NCBI RefSeq assembly: GCF_031755915.1
Contig: NC_083387.1
Coordinates: forward strand, 8,190,501-8,254,500
DNA: 64,000 nucleotides
Reading direction: 5' to 3'
DNA from: Ziziphus jujuba
Taxonomy: Eukaryota > Streptophyta > Magnoliopsida > Rosales > Rhamnaceae
A model generated the notes under the pieces. It was not told the DNA's origin. It saw nothing but the letters and a program-made list of their open reading frames with translations, and ran no database searches. The position numbers were made by a program, and so were the translations under genes. Of the stretch, positions 35,795 through 45,575 are shown in pieces (the stretch's first letter is position 1; every line of letters begins with the position of its first letter).

Positions 35795-36718
35795 TTAACA
35801 TTGTCTGGCAGTGTGACCAGTCTGAGAGCAAAATTGGTAGATGATAGGGTGTTTTCCAAATGGTGGACCACCATAATTTTGACCATTAGATGAAGGTTTC
35901 GAGCCATATGAGGAGCTGTTGAGAGTGCCGTTTGGTCCACAATTTTGATATCCATTCCTTTGCCGGTGAGAATGATTCCGTGACTTAGATGTATGAGTGG
36001 AATTGATAGTGAGAGGCATAGAACCAGATCTGACTTCCTTACGTTTAAGGAAATTGTCATATTCAATAAGTTTGTCATGGAGTTCTTCAAAAGTAATAAT
36101 TACATCACGAGCATGGACTACTGTAGACATTTCTTTGAACTCATGCCCTATGCCATTGAGACAGTAAATAACTAGATGATCATTTGCAATGGGAGATCCA
36201 ATTAAGGCTAATTCATCAGCAAGACTTCTGATTTTAGCAAGATACTCGTTCACCGGTTGAGTACCACGGCTGATGACAATGAGTTGCTCCTTCAGGCCAA
36301 GAATGTGGGATACAGAGGCATTGGCAAACAATTTGGTAAGACATTGCCATGCTTCTAGCGAGGTGGTGGATGACGCCATAAGTGGAGCAATCGAATCAGA
36401 AAGAGAGGAGATAATACCATGCAACAGAAGTTTATCCTGACACATCCAGAAGATATATCCGGGATTTAGGACAAATTGACCATTGTCAGTCAAGAGAGGA
36501 GAAGGACAGGGATTAGTACCATCCAAGAAACCAATCTGGTTGTACCCAAATAAGATAGCATCGATCGGGGCTTTCCATGAGAAATAATTGTTGCTGGTTA
36601 ATTTTATAGGAAGCTGAGAAGCATTGAAAGAGATTAATGCAGGTTGGTCTAGAGACTGAACAGGGACAGAAGATACTAGTGTTTGAATATTGGTAGAGAT
36701 GGAGCTAGGAGTTTCCAT
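35795..36718 (-). CDS. copia-1 Gag
   Basis: A 307-codon reading frame from METPSSIS, the first ATG after the PBS. It has the plant copia Gag pattern: LTSNNYFSWKAPIDAIL..., then WQCLTKLFANAS, and a UBN2-type helical region up to KEMSTVV. Near its end is a C2HC zinc knuckle, FCSQTGHTARQC, whose first Cys is Tyr (YQFC), so it is probably impaired. A TAA immediately after the knuckle separates it from protease, where most copia elements read on as a single polyprotein. Confidence 0.85.
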   Translation of the reverse strand: METPSSISTNIQTLVSSVPVQSLDQPALISFNASQLPIKLTSNNYFSWKAPIDAILFGYNQIGFLDGTNPCPSPLLTDNGQFVLNPGYIFWMCQDKLLLHGIISSLSDSIAPLMASSTTSLEAWQCLTKLFANASVSHILGLKEQLIVISRGTQPVNEYLAKIRSLADELALIGSPIANDHLVIYCLNGIGHEFKEMSTVVHARDVIITFEELHDKLIEYDNFLKRKEVRSGSMPLTINSTHTSKSRNHSHRQRNGYQNCGPNGTLNSSSYGSKPSSNGQNYGGPPFGKHPIIYQFCSQTGHTARQC

Positions 36719-36760
36719 TGAAAAAAAATGAGGGATCAAAAAAGACTCGTTGGAGCTAAA

Positions 36761-36775
36761 TGAGCTCTGATACCA
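36761..36775 (-). promoter_or_regulatory. Primer binding site of copia-1
   Basis: TGGTATCAGAGCTCA on the minus strand, complementary to the initiator methionine tRNA 3' end, directly adjoining the 5' LTR. Confidence 0.9.
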
Positions 36776-37096
36776 TAAAGAAGTTTCAATGTATACAGTG
36801 AATTTGAAAGCCAGAGACAATTAAGATTGCTAGTATTGTATTGATATATATATATAGTTACAAAGAAAGAATAAAAGGTAACTAGAATATTGGTCCTCCA
36901 TCAATGGAGATTTATAAGCTATACAGCTGACAGATATTCTACATAAGAAAAGATAGCAGAGAGGATGTACAAGGAAACTATACAGCTGACATATATTCTA
37001 CATAAGGAAAGACAGCAGAGAGGATGTACAAGGAAAAGATATCAAGATTTGGGCCTGTGAATCCCTTGAGATGTGGAAGAGGTTTGTTTCCTAATA
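36776..37096 (-). repeat. 5' LTR of copia-1
   Basis: 321 bp. Reads TATTAGGAAACAAACC at its start and CATTGAAACTTCTTTA at its end on the minus strand, so the usual TG...CA ends are replaced by TA...TA. Inside, a ~60-bp unit containing CTATACAGCTGACA and GAAAGACAGCAGAGAGGATG is repeated in tandem. Confidence 0.9.
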
Positions 37097-37101
37097 GCAT
37101 G

Positions 37102-37796
37102 CATGCATCCCATGTCAAGAACAAACAATTCTAATTGTGACACAAAATTGATTTTGAGCAAGAGAAATGCGAAAGGTGCTGACTCAAAGCATGCCATACT
37201 CTTATCATCACTGGACAAATGCCACTCACTCCAATCACTTTTTTGATTACTGAAGAAGTTTTTGTTTGTCAACTTCTTGTTTTGTAAAGAAAATTGGGAA
37301 TAACAAGTAAATCCTCTTCTAAATGCTACAACTTGATTTTCTTATCATTTTTTTAATATTGTGTTGAGATGGTGTCTTGAAAAAATGTAAGTTTAGAATA
37401 TATAGAGCAAAGTCAAACGTCAATGGCGTAGACATTTTTTGTTTGCTTCATAATGAGTCTTATGGGTTTAACTTCATGCAAAGTTGGTCGAGTTTGTCAG
37501 CAAAAAAATTAGTGAAATATGATATTATAATCAAACACTCAGTTGAAAATTTTGACTCTCTATATCTCCAATATATTGAATGGTATTTTTAGAATTGGAT
37601 CAGCATGACCCATCAGAAATTTCGATATTGTTTTGAAGAGATGAATTTTCGTGTCATTATTAATATTCTGGTTCAACTGACCAATACACCAAAATGGGTA
37701 TCAAATGTCTCAAGCATGTCTCTAAAACGTTTTGTTCTCTCAATCAACATCTATATAACTTTGAAATGGAATTTATTTCAAGGATATATAGGTAGG
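37102..37796. other. Intergenic DNA of block I (duplicated at about 47.1-47.8 kb)
   Basis: No gene. TTTAGAATATATAGAG, TTTGTTTGCTTCA.AATGAGTCTTATGGG and TTAACTTCATGCAAA recur near 47400-47500. Confidence 0.7.
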
Positions 37797-38190
37797 GCAT
37801 CATGACTTGGGAGATAGCACCATGTGATCTCCCATGAGTCCCAGTCTCTCAGTAGACCCACATCCCAAATGCCTCTTTACCGTTCATTTCTAATAACAGA
37901 GAGGATATCCTGCATATTAGTTTTTACATATAATCATTTTAGGTCCAAAAGCCACACCAAATCTTTGTAATTTGAGAACCAAAGGTTTTCCAAATGGAGG
38001 TACGGAATGATGTTTTTCCACTATTTCTTTATGAATCACAATGATAAGTTGGTAGACAACCCCTTGTGATTCCCTCATGAGTCATAAGTCCCATGTCTTT
38101 CACTAGACCCCATATGCAAAATCCTCCCTACCACCATTCATTCAAAGCAATCAAAAAGTAGATATCTTACATAGACTTTCTTTAATATAG
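37797..38190 (+). promoter_or_regulatory. Two-block promoter of the split SAUR
   Basis: Block 1 (37797-37870): CATGACTTGGGAGATAGCAC, CATGTGATCTCCCATGAG, TCTCTCAGTAGACCC. Block 2 (38040-38120): ATGATAAGTTGGTAGACAAC, CCATGTCTTTCACTAGACCC, CATATGC. A GATATC box follows at about 38160. The promoter is intact although its gene is split. Confidence 0.6.
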
Positions 38191-38325
38191 TCATTTTGGA
38201 AGCAGTTTAAGTAATTCACCCAAATCTTCAAGTATCAAAAGCATTCCTTCTTCAAAGAGTCCTTTAAGATTTTCACTACTCATTTCAGCTTTCAACTTCT
38301 TTGTGCTTAGACAAACATGGGTTTC

Positions 38326-38614
38326 TGTTAGTGTAATGTCACTTTTGTTGCTGTTATAAGTTGCTTTGTGATGATTAGTTAATATACTTTCAGCTTTTTG
38401 GTAAAAATACTTTTGTATTAGGTAGCCAAAATACGGCTTGTCTTTTGGCAATATGATTACTGCAGTAGTATGTGAAAATTAAGTGGTTTACTGTTTATGA
38501 AAGTTTATATGTTCTGTCTAAAAATGAACGAAGTGTGTTCTTTCACCACACCAGTTTAAACTTCTTTTTCTTTCTCTTTCGTTTTGCTGTGTTTTTTGTT
38601 CTAAAAATCCTACA
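38326..38614 (+). repeat. 5' LTR of copia-2
   Basis: 289 bp, from TGTTAGTGTAATGTCAC to AAAAATCCTACA. Followed after two bases by the PBS TGGTATCAAAGCTC. Confidence 0.9.
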
Positions 38615-38616
38615 AA

Positions 38617-38631
38617 TGGTATCAAAGCTCG
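38617..38631 (+). promoter_or_regulatory. Primer binding site of copia-2
   Basis: TGGTATCAAAGCTCG, a one-base variant of the initiator-tRNA type PBS, two bases after the LTR. Confidence 0.85.
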
Positions 38632-38699
38632 AACAATATTAGTGGAGTTGTAAGTGAAATAGCAAAAAATACAGAAATCTTCCTTCTACCTTTCCTTCA

Positions 38700-39801
38700 T
38701 TTTTTAAATAGTTTCAACTCATTTTTCTACTCCATCACCTCCTATCTTTTCTGGAGAAAATTATGCCACGTGGTTCATAAAAATGAAAGCTTACCTTCAA
38801 GCTTTTGACTTGTGGGAAGTGGTAGAGACCGAAAGAAATCCTCCCCCTTTGACAACAAATCCCACTATTGCTCAAATAAAGCAATATAGTGAGGAGGTTG
38901 CTAAAAAGTATAAGGCTTTATCTGCCTTACATGCTGGTGTTTTAGAAGTGATGTTCACCAGAATTATGGCTTGCACTATAGCTAAAGAGGTCTGGGATAA
39001 GCTGAAAGAAGAGTTTTAGGGAAGTGTAAGAACAAGACAAATGCAGGTATTGAACTTAAGGAGGGAGTTCGAAACCTTAAGAATGAAGGATTCTGAGTTG
39101 GTAAAAGACTTCATTGACAGACTCATGAACGTAGTAAACCAGATCAGAATTCTTGGAGAGGAGCTGAGTGACAGACGAGTAGTGGAGAAAATGCTAGTCA
39201 GCTTGCCAGAAAAGTTTGAAGTAAAGATTCCTTTGAGGAGTCAAGAGACCTGAATCAGATTTTTTTGTCAGAGCTTGTTAACGCTTTACAAGCAATTGAA
39301 GAAAGAAGATCTATAGGACAAGAAGAAACCTTACTAAGTGCTTTTCTAGCACTACAAAAAGGTAAGGCTCCAGCAAACAATAATCAAAGGAAGTAGTAAG
39401 GTGGAGGAAGTAATGTTAAAGGAAAACATGGTACTGGTACAAGCAAAGAGGGTGAAAGAAAGAAGTTTATGAAGTGCTCTCATTGCAAAAAGGACAACCA
39501 TCCTAAAAAATATTTTTGGTTTAGGCCTAATGTTCAATGTAGAGCTTGCAAACAACTTGGACATATTGAAAAAGTTTGCAAAAACAAAGAAGGACCAGTG
39601 CAACAAGCACACCAAGTATATATTGCTGATGAAGCACGGCAAAATGAGGAAAGGCTGTTTGTTGCTACATGTTATGTTGAAAACGGCAGCAAAGAAGCTT
39701 GGTTGGTGGATAGTGGTTGCACTCAACATATGACTCATGATGCTGATTTCTTTAAGACCTTGGATAGAAGCTTTGTTTCCAAAGTCCAAATAGGAAATTG
39801 A
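38700..39801 (+). pseudogene. copia-2 Gag and protease start, decayed
   Basis: Gag starts around IFSGENYATWFIKMKAYL and has a UBN2-type region through REFETLRMKDSELV and MLVSLPEKFEVK. It is broken by TAG at 39017 and a frameshift near 39240. Two zinc-knuckle-like motifs follow at about 39475-39585 (CSHCKKDNH... and [14 protein letters not shown]), then the protease active site [12 protein letters not shown] near 39700, where DSG is intact. A stop follows at 39799. Confidence 0.85.
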
Positions 39802-41100
39802 GCTTTTATTTAAATTCATGGCAAAGGACATGTGGCTGTGGAAACTACAATAGGTACTAAACTCATTTCAAATGTGTTATATGTACCCGAAATTAATCAA
39901 AGCTTGTTAAGTGTGGGATAAATGCTTGAAAATGGATATTCTTTGAATTTTCAAGATAAGTCTTACATAATATATGATCAAGATGGAAGTGAAATTCTAA
40001 ATGTTGGAATGAAAGATAAAAGCTTTGTGGTAGAGTGGAACAAGAAGGGAAATAATGCTTTTTATGCTAAAACTAATGATGAATCTAAGTTGTGGCATAA
40101 AAGACTTGGTCATTTTAACTATGACTCCTTGAATCTAATGCATGAAAAGAAATTGGTGGAGAATATGCCTGCTGTTAGCAAAAATCTGAAAGTGTGTGAA
40201 GTGTGTCAACTTGGTAAGTAACAAAGGCTGCCATTCCCTTTGAAAGGTGCTTGGAGAGCCTCTGAAAAGCTTCAGTTGATTCATAGTGATGTATGTGGAC
40301 CTATAAGTGAAAATTCTATCAACGCTAGTAGATATTTTCTCACTTTCATAGACAATTTCTCCAGAATGTGTTGGGTGTATTTTCTGAAACAAAAATCTGA
40401 AGTTGCTGAGATATTCACCAGCTTTAAAGCCATGGTTGAAAATCAAGCAAAATGTAGCATCAAGGTGATACGATCAGATAATGGGACTGAATATAGAGCT
40501 CAAAAGTTTGAGTTGCAATGCAAAAAAGTGGGAATTCAACATCAGCTGACCTCTCCCTATACTCTTTAGCAAAATGGGGTTAACGAGAGGAAGAACAAGA
40601 GTATTATGAAGATGTGTAGATGCTTGTTGTTTAAGAAGCAATTACCAAAGAAGTTTTGGACCGAAGCAATGAATACCTCGATGTATTTGCTACATAGATT
40701 ACCAACTAAAGCATTAGAGTTCAAAACTCCATATTAGGTGTGGTATGGAGTCAAGCCTACCGTGGAGCATTTGAAGATATTTGGGAGCATTTGTTATACA
40801 CATGTTATTGAAATTAAAAGAGACAAGTTGGATCAAAAAGCTGATGTGGAAATTTTTGTTGGTTACAGCAGCAACACAAAAGGGTACAAAGTATATCATT
40901 TGAAGACTAACAAGCTAATTGTTAGTAAGAATGTTAAAGTTGATGAAGTTGCTATTTGGAATTGGGAAAAGAGTGAAGTTCAAGCCTCAGAAAAGAATTT
41001 TATCCAAGAACATGATGAGATTCAGGAGGAGACTGATTCAAATGATGAAGATGTTGTTGGAGTTCGAGGTACAATATCCTTAACTGATGTATATGAGAAA

Positions 41101-41204
41101 GCATCTGAGGTACAAGACCTTTCACTGATGCATCCGAAAGAAGCATCCGAGGTACAAGACCCTTCACTGATGCATCCGAGAGAAGCATCCGAGGTACAAG
41201 ACAC
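41101..41204 (+). repeat. 42-bp minisatellite in copia-2 Pol spacer
   Basis: GCATC(T/C)GAGGTACAAGAC recurs at 41101, 41143 and 41185, exactly 42 bp apart. It encodes repeats of ASEVQDxSLMHPKE in frame. Confidence 0.9.
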
Positions 41205-41210
41205 CTATCT

Positions 41211-41399
41211 GATGTCCAAAATACACGACCCATGTCCAATGTTCGAGATACAAGACTCATATTCGATGTCCAAGATACACGACCCATGTCCGATGTCCGA
41301 GATATAAGACTCCTATCCGATGTCCGAGAAACAAAACCCATGTCCGATTTCCGAGATATAAGACCCCTGTCCGATGTTCGAGATACAAGACCCTTGACT
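41211..41399 (+). repeat. 27-bp minisatellite, seven units, in copia-2 Pol spacer
   Basis: Units of exactly 27 bp (type GATGTCCGAGATATAAGACT...) start at 41211, 41238, 41265, 41292, 41319, 41346 and 41373. The phase is kept, so it encodes a nine-residue repeat (MSKIHDPCP type) until a TAA inside the fourth unit at 41305. Confidence 0.95.
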
Positions 41400-42974
41400 G
41401 ATGTACATGAGAGATGCAACCTAGCATTGTGTGATCCAATTACTTTCTATGACATAAATTAGTTCGAGACATGGAGAGAGGCCATGAAAACTAAAATCAA
41501 TATGATAAACAAAAACAAAACTTGGGATTTGGTGAACAAACCCCAAGGCAAAAAGGCCATTGGAGTGAAATGGGTCTTTAGGACCAAACTTAATGCAGAT
41601 GGTACAATAAATAAGCATAAAGCAAGATTGGTAGTTAAAGGTTATGTGTAGCAACCTGGTATTGATTATGGAGATACGTTTGCTCCAGTTGCAAGACATG
41701 AGACAATTAGATTTCTACTAGCACTTGCTGCTTAAAAAGGCTAGAAAGTTTACCATTTAGATGTGAAATCTGCATTTCTAAATAGTTACCTGCAGGAAGA
41801 AGTATATATTGAACAACCTGAAGGCTTTGTTGTTCAAGGAAAGGAAGATAAAGTTTATAAACTGCATAAGGCTCTTTATGGCTTGAAACAAGCTCCTAGA
41901 GCTTGGTATAGCAAAATTGACTCACACTTTGTTGGAAAGGGATTTAAAAGGAGTGAGAATGAGCCTACTTTGTACGTTAAGTCAGGTTCAAATGATTAAA
42001 AATTGATTGTTTCTCTACATTTTGATGACTTGCTTGTTACAATAGGAGATTCACAAAGTGTGTTGGAGTTCAAAGCTGAAATGCAAAAGGTGTTTGAAAT
42101 GTCAAATTTAGGAGTGATGAACTACTTTTTTGGCATGGAGATATATCAATTTAGTCATGGCATTTTCTTATCCCAAAAGAAGTATGCTACGGAACTACTC
42201 AAAAAATTTGACATGGAAAAACGTAATCCAGTTGACACTCCAATGGTTTACAATAAAAAATTTGAACTCGAAAATGGTGCTGCCAAGATTGAAGTTTCAA
42301 CCTATAGAAGCCTTATTGGAAGTTTGCTGTATTTATGTGCTTCTAGACCTGACATTATGTTTTCTGTGAGTTTGCTTTCTAGATTTATGCATGCTTGATC
42401 ACATATGCATTATTTTGCAGCTAAAAGAGTGCTAAGGTACATTAGAGGCACCATAGACTATGGTGTTTGGTTTTTAAAGCAAAAAGAAGGCAAGTTGATG
42501 GACTACGTTGATAGTGATTGGGCTGGCAGCATGGAGGATTCAAAAAGTACTTCAGGGTACTTATTTTCTCTTGGTTCAGGTCCGTTTTCATGGAGCTCAC
42601 AAAAACAAGGTTCAGTTGCTCAATCTAGAGCTGAAGCTGAATATATTGCTGTTGCAACTGCTTCAAATCAAGCTTTGTGGCTAAGGAAGTTGCTTGTTGA
42701 TTTAAATGAGAGGCAAGAAGAAGCTACCATTATATATTGTGACAACAAGTCTGCAATTTTCATTGCTGAAAATCCAGGTCAACATTGAAGAACAAAGCAT
42801 ATTCCAGTCAAATATCATGCTGTGAGAGAAGCTGAAAGAAATGGTGAAGTGAAGCTTGTTCATTGCAGTTTTGAGGTCCAGCTTGCTAATATTTTGACAA
42901 AAGCTTTGTCAAGAAACAGATTTGAAACATCAAGAAATAATCTTAGTGTTTCCAGCAAAAGTGCCAAGGAGGAG

Positions 42975-43272
42975 TGTTAGTGTAATGTCACTTTTGTTGC
43001 TGTCATAAGTTGCTTTGTGATGATTAGTTACTGTACTTTTTCAGCTTTTTGGTAATAACACTGTTGTATTAGGTAGCCAAAGTATGGCTTGTCTTTTGGC
43101 AATATGATTACTGCAGTAGTAAGTGAAAATTAGGTGGTTTACTGTTTCTGAAAAAATTTATATTTATATGTTCTGTCCAAAGATGAACGAGTGTGTTCTT
43201 TCACCACACCAACTTAAACTTCTTTTTCTTTCTCTTTCATTTTGCTGTGTTTTTTGTTCTAAAAATCCCACC
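42975..43272 (+). repeat. 3' LTR of copia-2
   Basis: 298 bp, same start as the 5' LTR, with small insertions (for example AAAAAATTTATATTTA near 43150). Confidence 0.9.
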
Positions 43273-43277
43273 ATTTC

Positions 43278-43547
43278 CATTTTCCTGGAGTAGTTCCTGC
43301 TAAGAAGTTTCTTCAACAGACTTTTTCAAGCGCTAACAGAGCTGATGTCCCAAAAGGCCATTTGGTAGATGTTGAAGAGAGTGAAAAGAAGCGGTTTGTG
43401 ATTCCTTTATCATTCCTAAACCACACTTCTTTCCAAGACTTGCTGATTCAGGCCGAAGAAGAATTTGGATTTGAACATTCAATAGGCGGTCTTACAATTC
43501 CCTGCAGAGAAGATGTGTTCACTGCTCTCATTTCTTACTTATCATGA
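43278..43547 (+). pseudogene. 3' part of the split SAUR
   Basis: This is the coding remainder right of copia-2, from the fourth codon to the TGA stop. It could still be transcribed from the LTR; the first usable downstream ATG-like start is not in a SAUR-typical place. See the whole-gene entry for motifs. Confidence 0.85.
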
Positions 43548-43564
43548 GAGTGGACAGTGTACTA

Positions 43565-43602
43565 AGAAAATCATGTAGATTCATCACTACAATTTTGTAA
43601 AG
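43565..43602 (+). promoter_or_regulatory. DST-like mRNA instability motif behind the split SAUR
   Basis: ATGTAGATTCATCAC followed by ACAATTTTGTAAAG, as after the SAUR at 28561. Confidence 0.5.
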
Positions 43603-44734
43603 TAGACCATGTATATCTTTTTTCTCTTCCAACAGGAGTTGAGATTGCTCTCCCTGAGTGAGAAATGTATAAAAGGATTTTTTCGATGCAATCACCACTG
43701 TGATTTTTCTCTCAAATGATAATCAGTTGAGAAATTAGATAGAATTCTTTAGTTAGAATCTTTTTCCTATTTTAGATTCTGAAATAGTTCCCATTTCTGT
43801 TTCTTAATTCATTTACATATACAATGCTCACTTCGCTTAAATTGAAATTCACTGTACATTAAGTCTTCCTGATTTGAAAAGGGCACATTGTTTGCCTTGT
43901 AGAATCTTAATCGCAGGTATTGCTCCTAGTGTGAGGACCATTGATGCTGCAACTTTACTATTTTAAGAAATTGATCAAGTTATCTATTTGTACACTGGTG
44001 GTTTGAAGCATGTAAGATTAAAACTACAATCTTCTCAGATGGAGGCCCCATTTTGATAGCATCACTAACTTTCCATTGCAGTTTGATGAGCACTGCAGTG
44101 ACAAAAACTACCTTGTTCATTTCAAATTTTGTTTCTAACACTAGCTGCATTCCTTCACTTTAATATACAATTCAAGAACAGATTTATGAAAGGCTCCCCA
44201 TATCGTGGGAAATGGCCAAAAGAGACCTGATCCACCAATCAATATATTCTCATTGTTATGTAAATCTATGTCAACAAGAACAAGAAGAAGGAAGTGAATG
44301 TCTCACTAAGCATGTATTAATATATCATTATCATAGCCAATTTTCTTTTCTGCATGTACTTTTTGTTGGATTTTATGTAGAAGAGGAAGCATATAATGCA
44401 TATTTCTATAGTTTTAATTAACTATGGAACCCTTTTTCAATTTATCGAACTGTAATTTTGGCTTAGGATCACAAAAGGTTAAATTTTAAGCAACATCATT
44501 AAATTTTGTATATTTAAAGAGAATAAAAGATTACATAATTATCAACAGCTTGATCTCGTTTTGGAGATAATGCACTTGCCATACATCATACATGAGAAGC
44601 ACCGGATGTCTCAAGCATGTCTCTAAAATGGGTTTTCTGCTATCCAAATCTAATCAATTTTTAAACAAGTCTTCTGCTTGAAAATGTTCAAGAGCAGTAG
44701 GGCATTGTGTTTTTTCCACAGTACGGTTGCATTC
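43603..44734. other. Intergenic DNA of block II
   Basis: No gene. Second copy of the DNA at about 28.9-30.06 kb, with the same order of landmarks. Confidence 0.65.
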
Positions 44735-45082
44735 TTGACGATGACTAGTGCCATGTGATTTCTCATCAGTCCCCATCTCCCTGCAGACCCCATATCCAAA
44801 TGCTCTTAACAATTCAATTCCATGACAGAAAAGATTTCATGCAGAATAAATTGTCCCCAACTTATGTATATACAGATGATAGGATCCAAAAGCAACACTA
44901 GGTATTTGCATTTTTAGAACAAAAGTTTTCCACAAAGGCAGTAGGGACCATTGTTTTTAAGTGAAAATAAGTTAGAAGACAATCCCATGTGATTTCTTAT
45001 GTGCCCATGTCTATCACTAGAACTCTCAGCACCATTCATTCGCTGAAAGAGGAGATATCCCACGTAAATTTTCTTATATATA
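44735..45082 (+). promoter_or_regulatory. Two-block SAUR promoter with TATA box
   Basis: Block 1 (44735-44790) is shortened: GACGATGACTAGTGCCATGTG lacks GGAAGACA. Block 2 (44965-45025): TTAGAAGACAATCCCATGTG, CATGTCTATCACTAGAACTC. Then GGAGATATCCCACGTAA (45051-45067) and TATATATA (45075-45082), about 130 bp before the ATG. Confidence 0.65.
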
Positions 45083-45207
45083 CACCAGGTGCGTTGAGCT
45101 AACAAGCAACTCAAATAATCATATTCTCAAATAGCAAAGCTTATTTTCTAATTGCTTCAACTGTCAAATTTTCTTGTTCTTGTTCTAGTTACATATCATA
45201 TATAACC

Positions 45208-45507
45208 ATGGGTTTCCGTTTGCCTGGTGTAGTCCCTGCTAAGATCCTTAAAAGGTCTCTTTCAAATTCAAAGAAAGCAGGGTCAGTTGCAGTAGATGTC
45301 CTAAAAGGCCATTTTGCAGTTTATGTTGGAGATGTAGAAAAGAAGCGATTTGTGATTCCTCTATCATTCCTAAACCAGCCTTCATTCCAAGACTTGCTAA
45401 GTCAAGCTGAAGAAGAATTTGGATTTGAACATCCAACGGGTGGTCTTACTATTCCCTGCAGAGAAGGTGACTTCGTTGATCTTGTTTATCATTTGAACGC
45501 GTTATGA
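45208..45507 (+). CDS. SAUR family auxin-responsive protein
   Basis: Single exon, 99 codons. Start [20 protein letters not shown] is identical to that of the SAUR at 30585, its tandem-block duplicate. Core: [21 protein letters not shown] (the VPKG proline is Leu), [43 protein letters not shown]. Changes relative to 30585 (P to L, M to T, the EDAF to EGDF) hit usually invariant sites, suggesting relaxed selection, but the frame is open and promoter and DST-like motif are retained. Confidence 0.93.
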   Translation: MGFRLPGVVPAKILKRSLSNSKKAGSVAVDVLKGHFAVYVGDVEKKRFVIPLSFLNQPSFQDLLSQAEEEFGFEHPTGGLTIPCREGDFVDLVYHLNAL

Positions 45508-45531
45508 GACTGGAGAGTGAAGACACTACTT

Positions 45532-45575
45532 TGGAAGAAAAGTATGCAGATTCATTACTACAATTTTGTAAAGTA
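45532..45575 (+). promoter_or_regulatory. DST-like mRNA instability motif in SAUR 3' UTR
   Basis: GGAAGAAAAGTATGCAGATT, then CATTACTACAATTTTGTAAAG. Confidence 0.55.

Larger units (their letters stand above)
32184..37096 (-). mobile_element. Complete but defective Ty1/copia LTR retrotransposon (copia-1)
   Basis: On the minus strand: 5' LTR 37096-36776, PBS TGGTATCAGAGC directly after it, gag, pol, a G-rich polypurine tract at 32517-32503, and 3' LTR 32502-32184. The 5-bp target duplication GCATG flanks it (32179-32183 and 37097-37101). The paralogous empty site is seen near 47081-47110 in the duplicated block. I count about a dozen substitutions and one 2-bp indel between LTRs (about 4%), so it is fairly young, yet its pol has stops, frameshifts and a deletion. 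Confidence 0.95.
39802..42960 (+). pseudogene. copia-2 Pol remnant (INT, RT, RNase H)
   Basis: Pre-integrase LWHKRLGHFNYDSL...CEVCQLGK (to 40218). Integrase catalytic residues are visible in IHSDVCGP, RSDNGTEY and NGVNERKN. A spacer with minisatellites follows, then [31 protein letters not shown], and FDDLLVT in place of YVDDLLLT. RNase H: DYVDSDWAG and RAEAEYIA. In-frame stops lie at about 40219, 40567, 40735, 41305, 41649, 41735, 41741, 41998, 42396 and 42786. Length and order are otherwise complete. Confidence 0.9.
38326..43272 (+). mobile_element. Complete but decayed Ty1/copia LTR retrotransposon (copia-2)
   Basis: 5' LTR 38326-38614, PBS TGGTATCAAAGC at 38617, gag and pol in the + direction, polypurine tract 42963-42974 and 3' LTR 42975-43272. 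LTRs start TGTTAG; the left one ends CA, the right one CC. About 18 substitutions and several indels separate the LTRs (about 6%), so it is older than copia-1 and of a different lineage (different LTRs, two-knuckle Gag). It inserted in a SAUR reading frame. Gag and Pol have at least ten in-frame stops. Confidence 0.95.
38317..43547 (+). pseudogene. SAUR gene split after codon 3 by a copia element
   Basis: The first three codons (ATG GGT TTC, 38317-38325) precede the element. The reading frame resumes at 43278 with HFPGVVPAKKFLQQTFSSA and continues through [43 protein letters not shown] and ALISYLS, stop at 43545. Duplicated target GTTTC (left) and ATTTC (right) prove the insertion. The VYVG core is also altered (VDVEES, one codon short). 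The gene sits at the border between tandem blocks I and II: its promoter resembles the upstream DNA of 48306, its 3' end resembles 28561. DST-like motif at 43565. Confidence 0.9.

Noticed and set aside
41211..41399. Regular repeat array resembling CRISPR
   Set aside because: 27-bp units are directly joined with no spacers, and this is a plant genome; it is a minisatellite within copia-2.
41000..41462. Several overlapping ORFs on both strands in the 41-41.4 kb repeat
   Set aside because: They come from the 42-bp and 27-bp minisatellites, whose periods are multiples of three and keep all frames open.
25216..45436. A set of ~62-codon antisense ORFs opposite each main-clade SAUR (25216-25404, 28601-28786, 30625-30813, 45248-45436)
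   Set aside because: They recur because the sense coding sequence is conserved; no start context, promoter or independent conservation supports translation.
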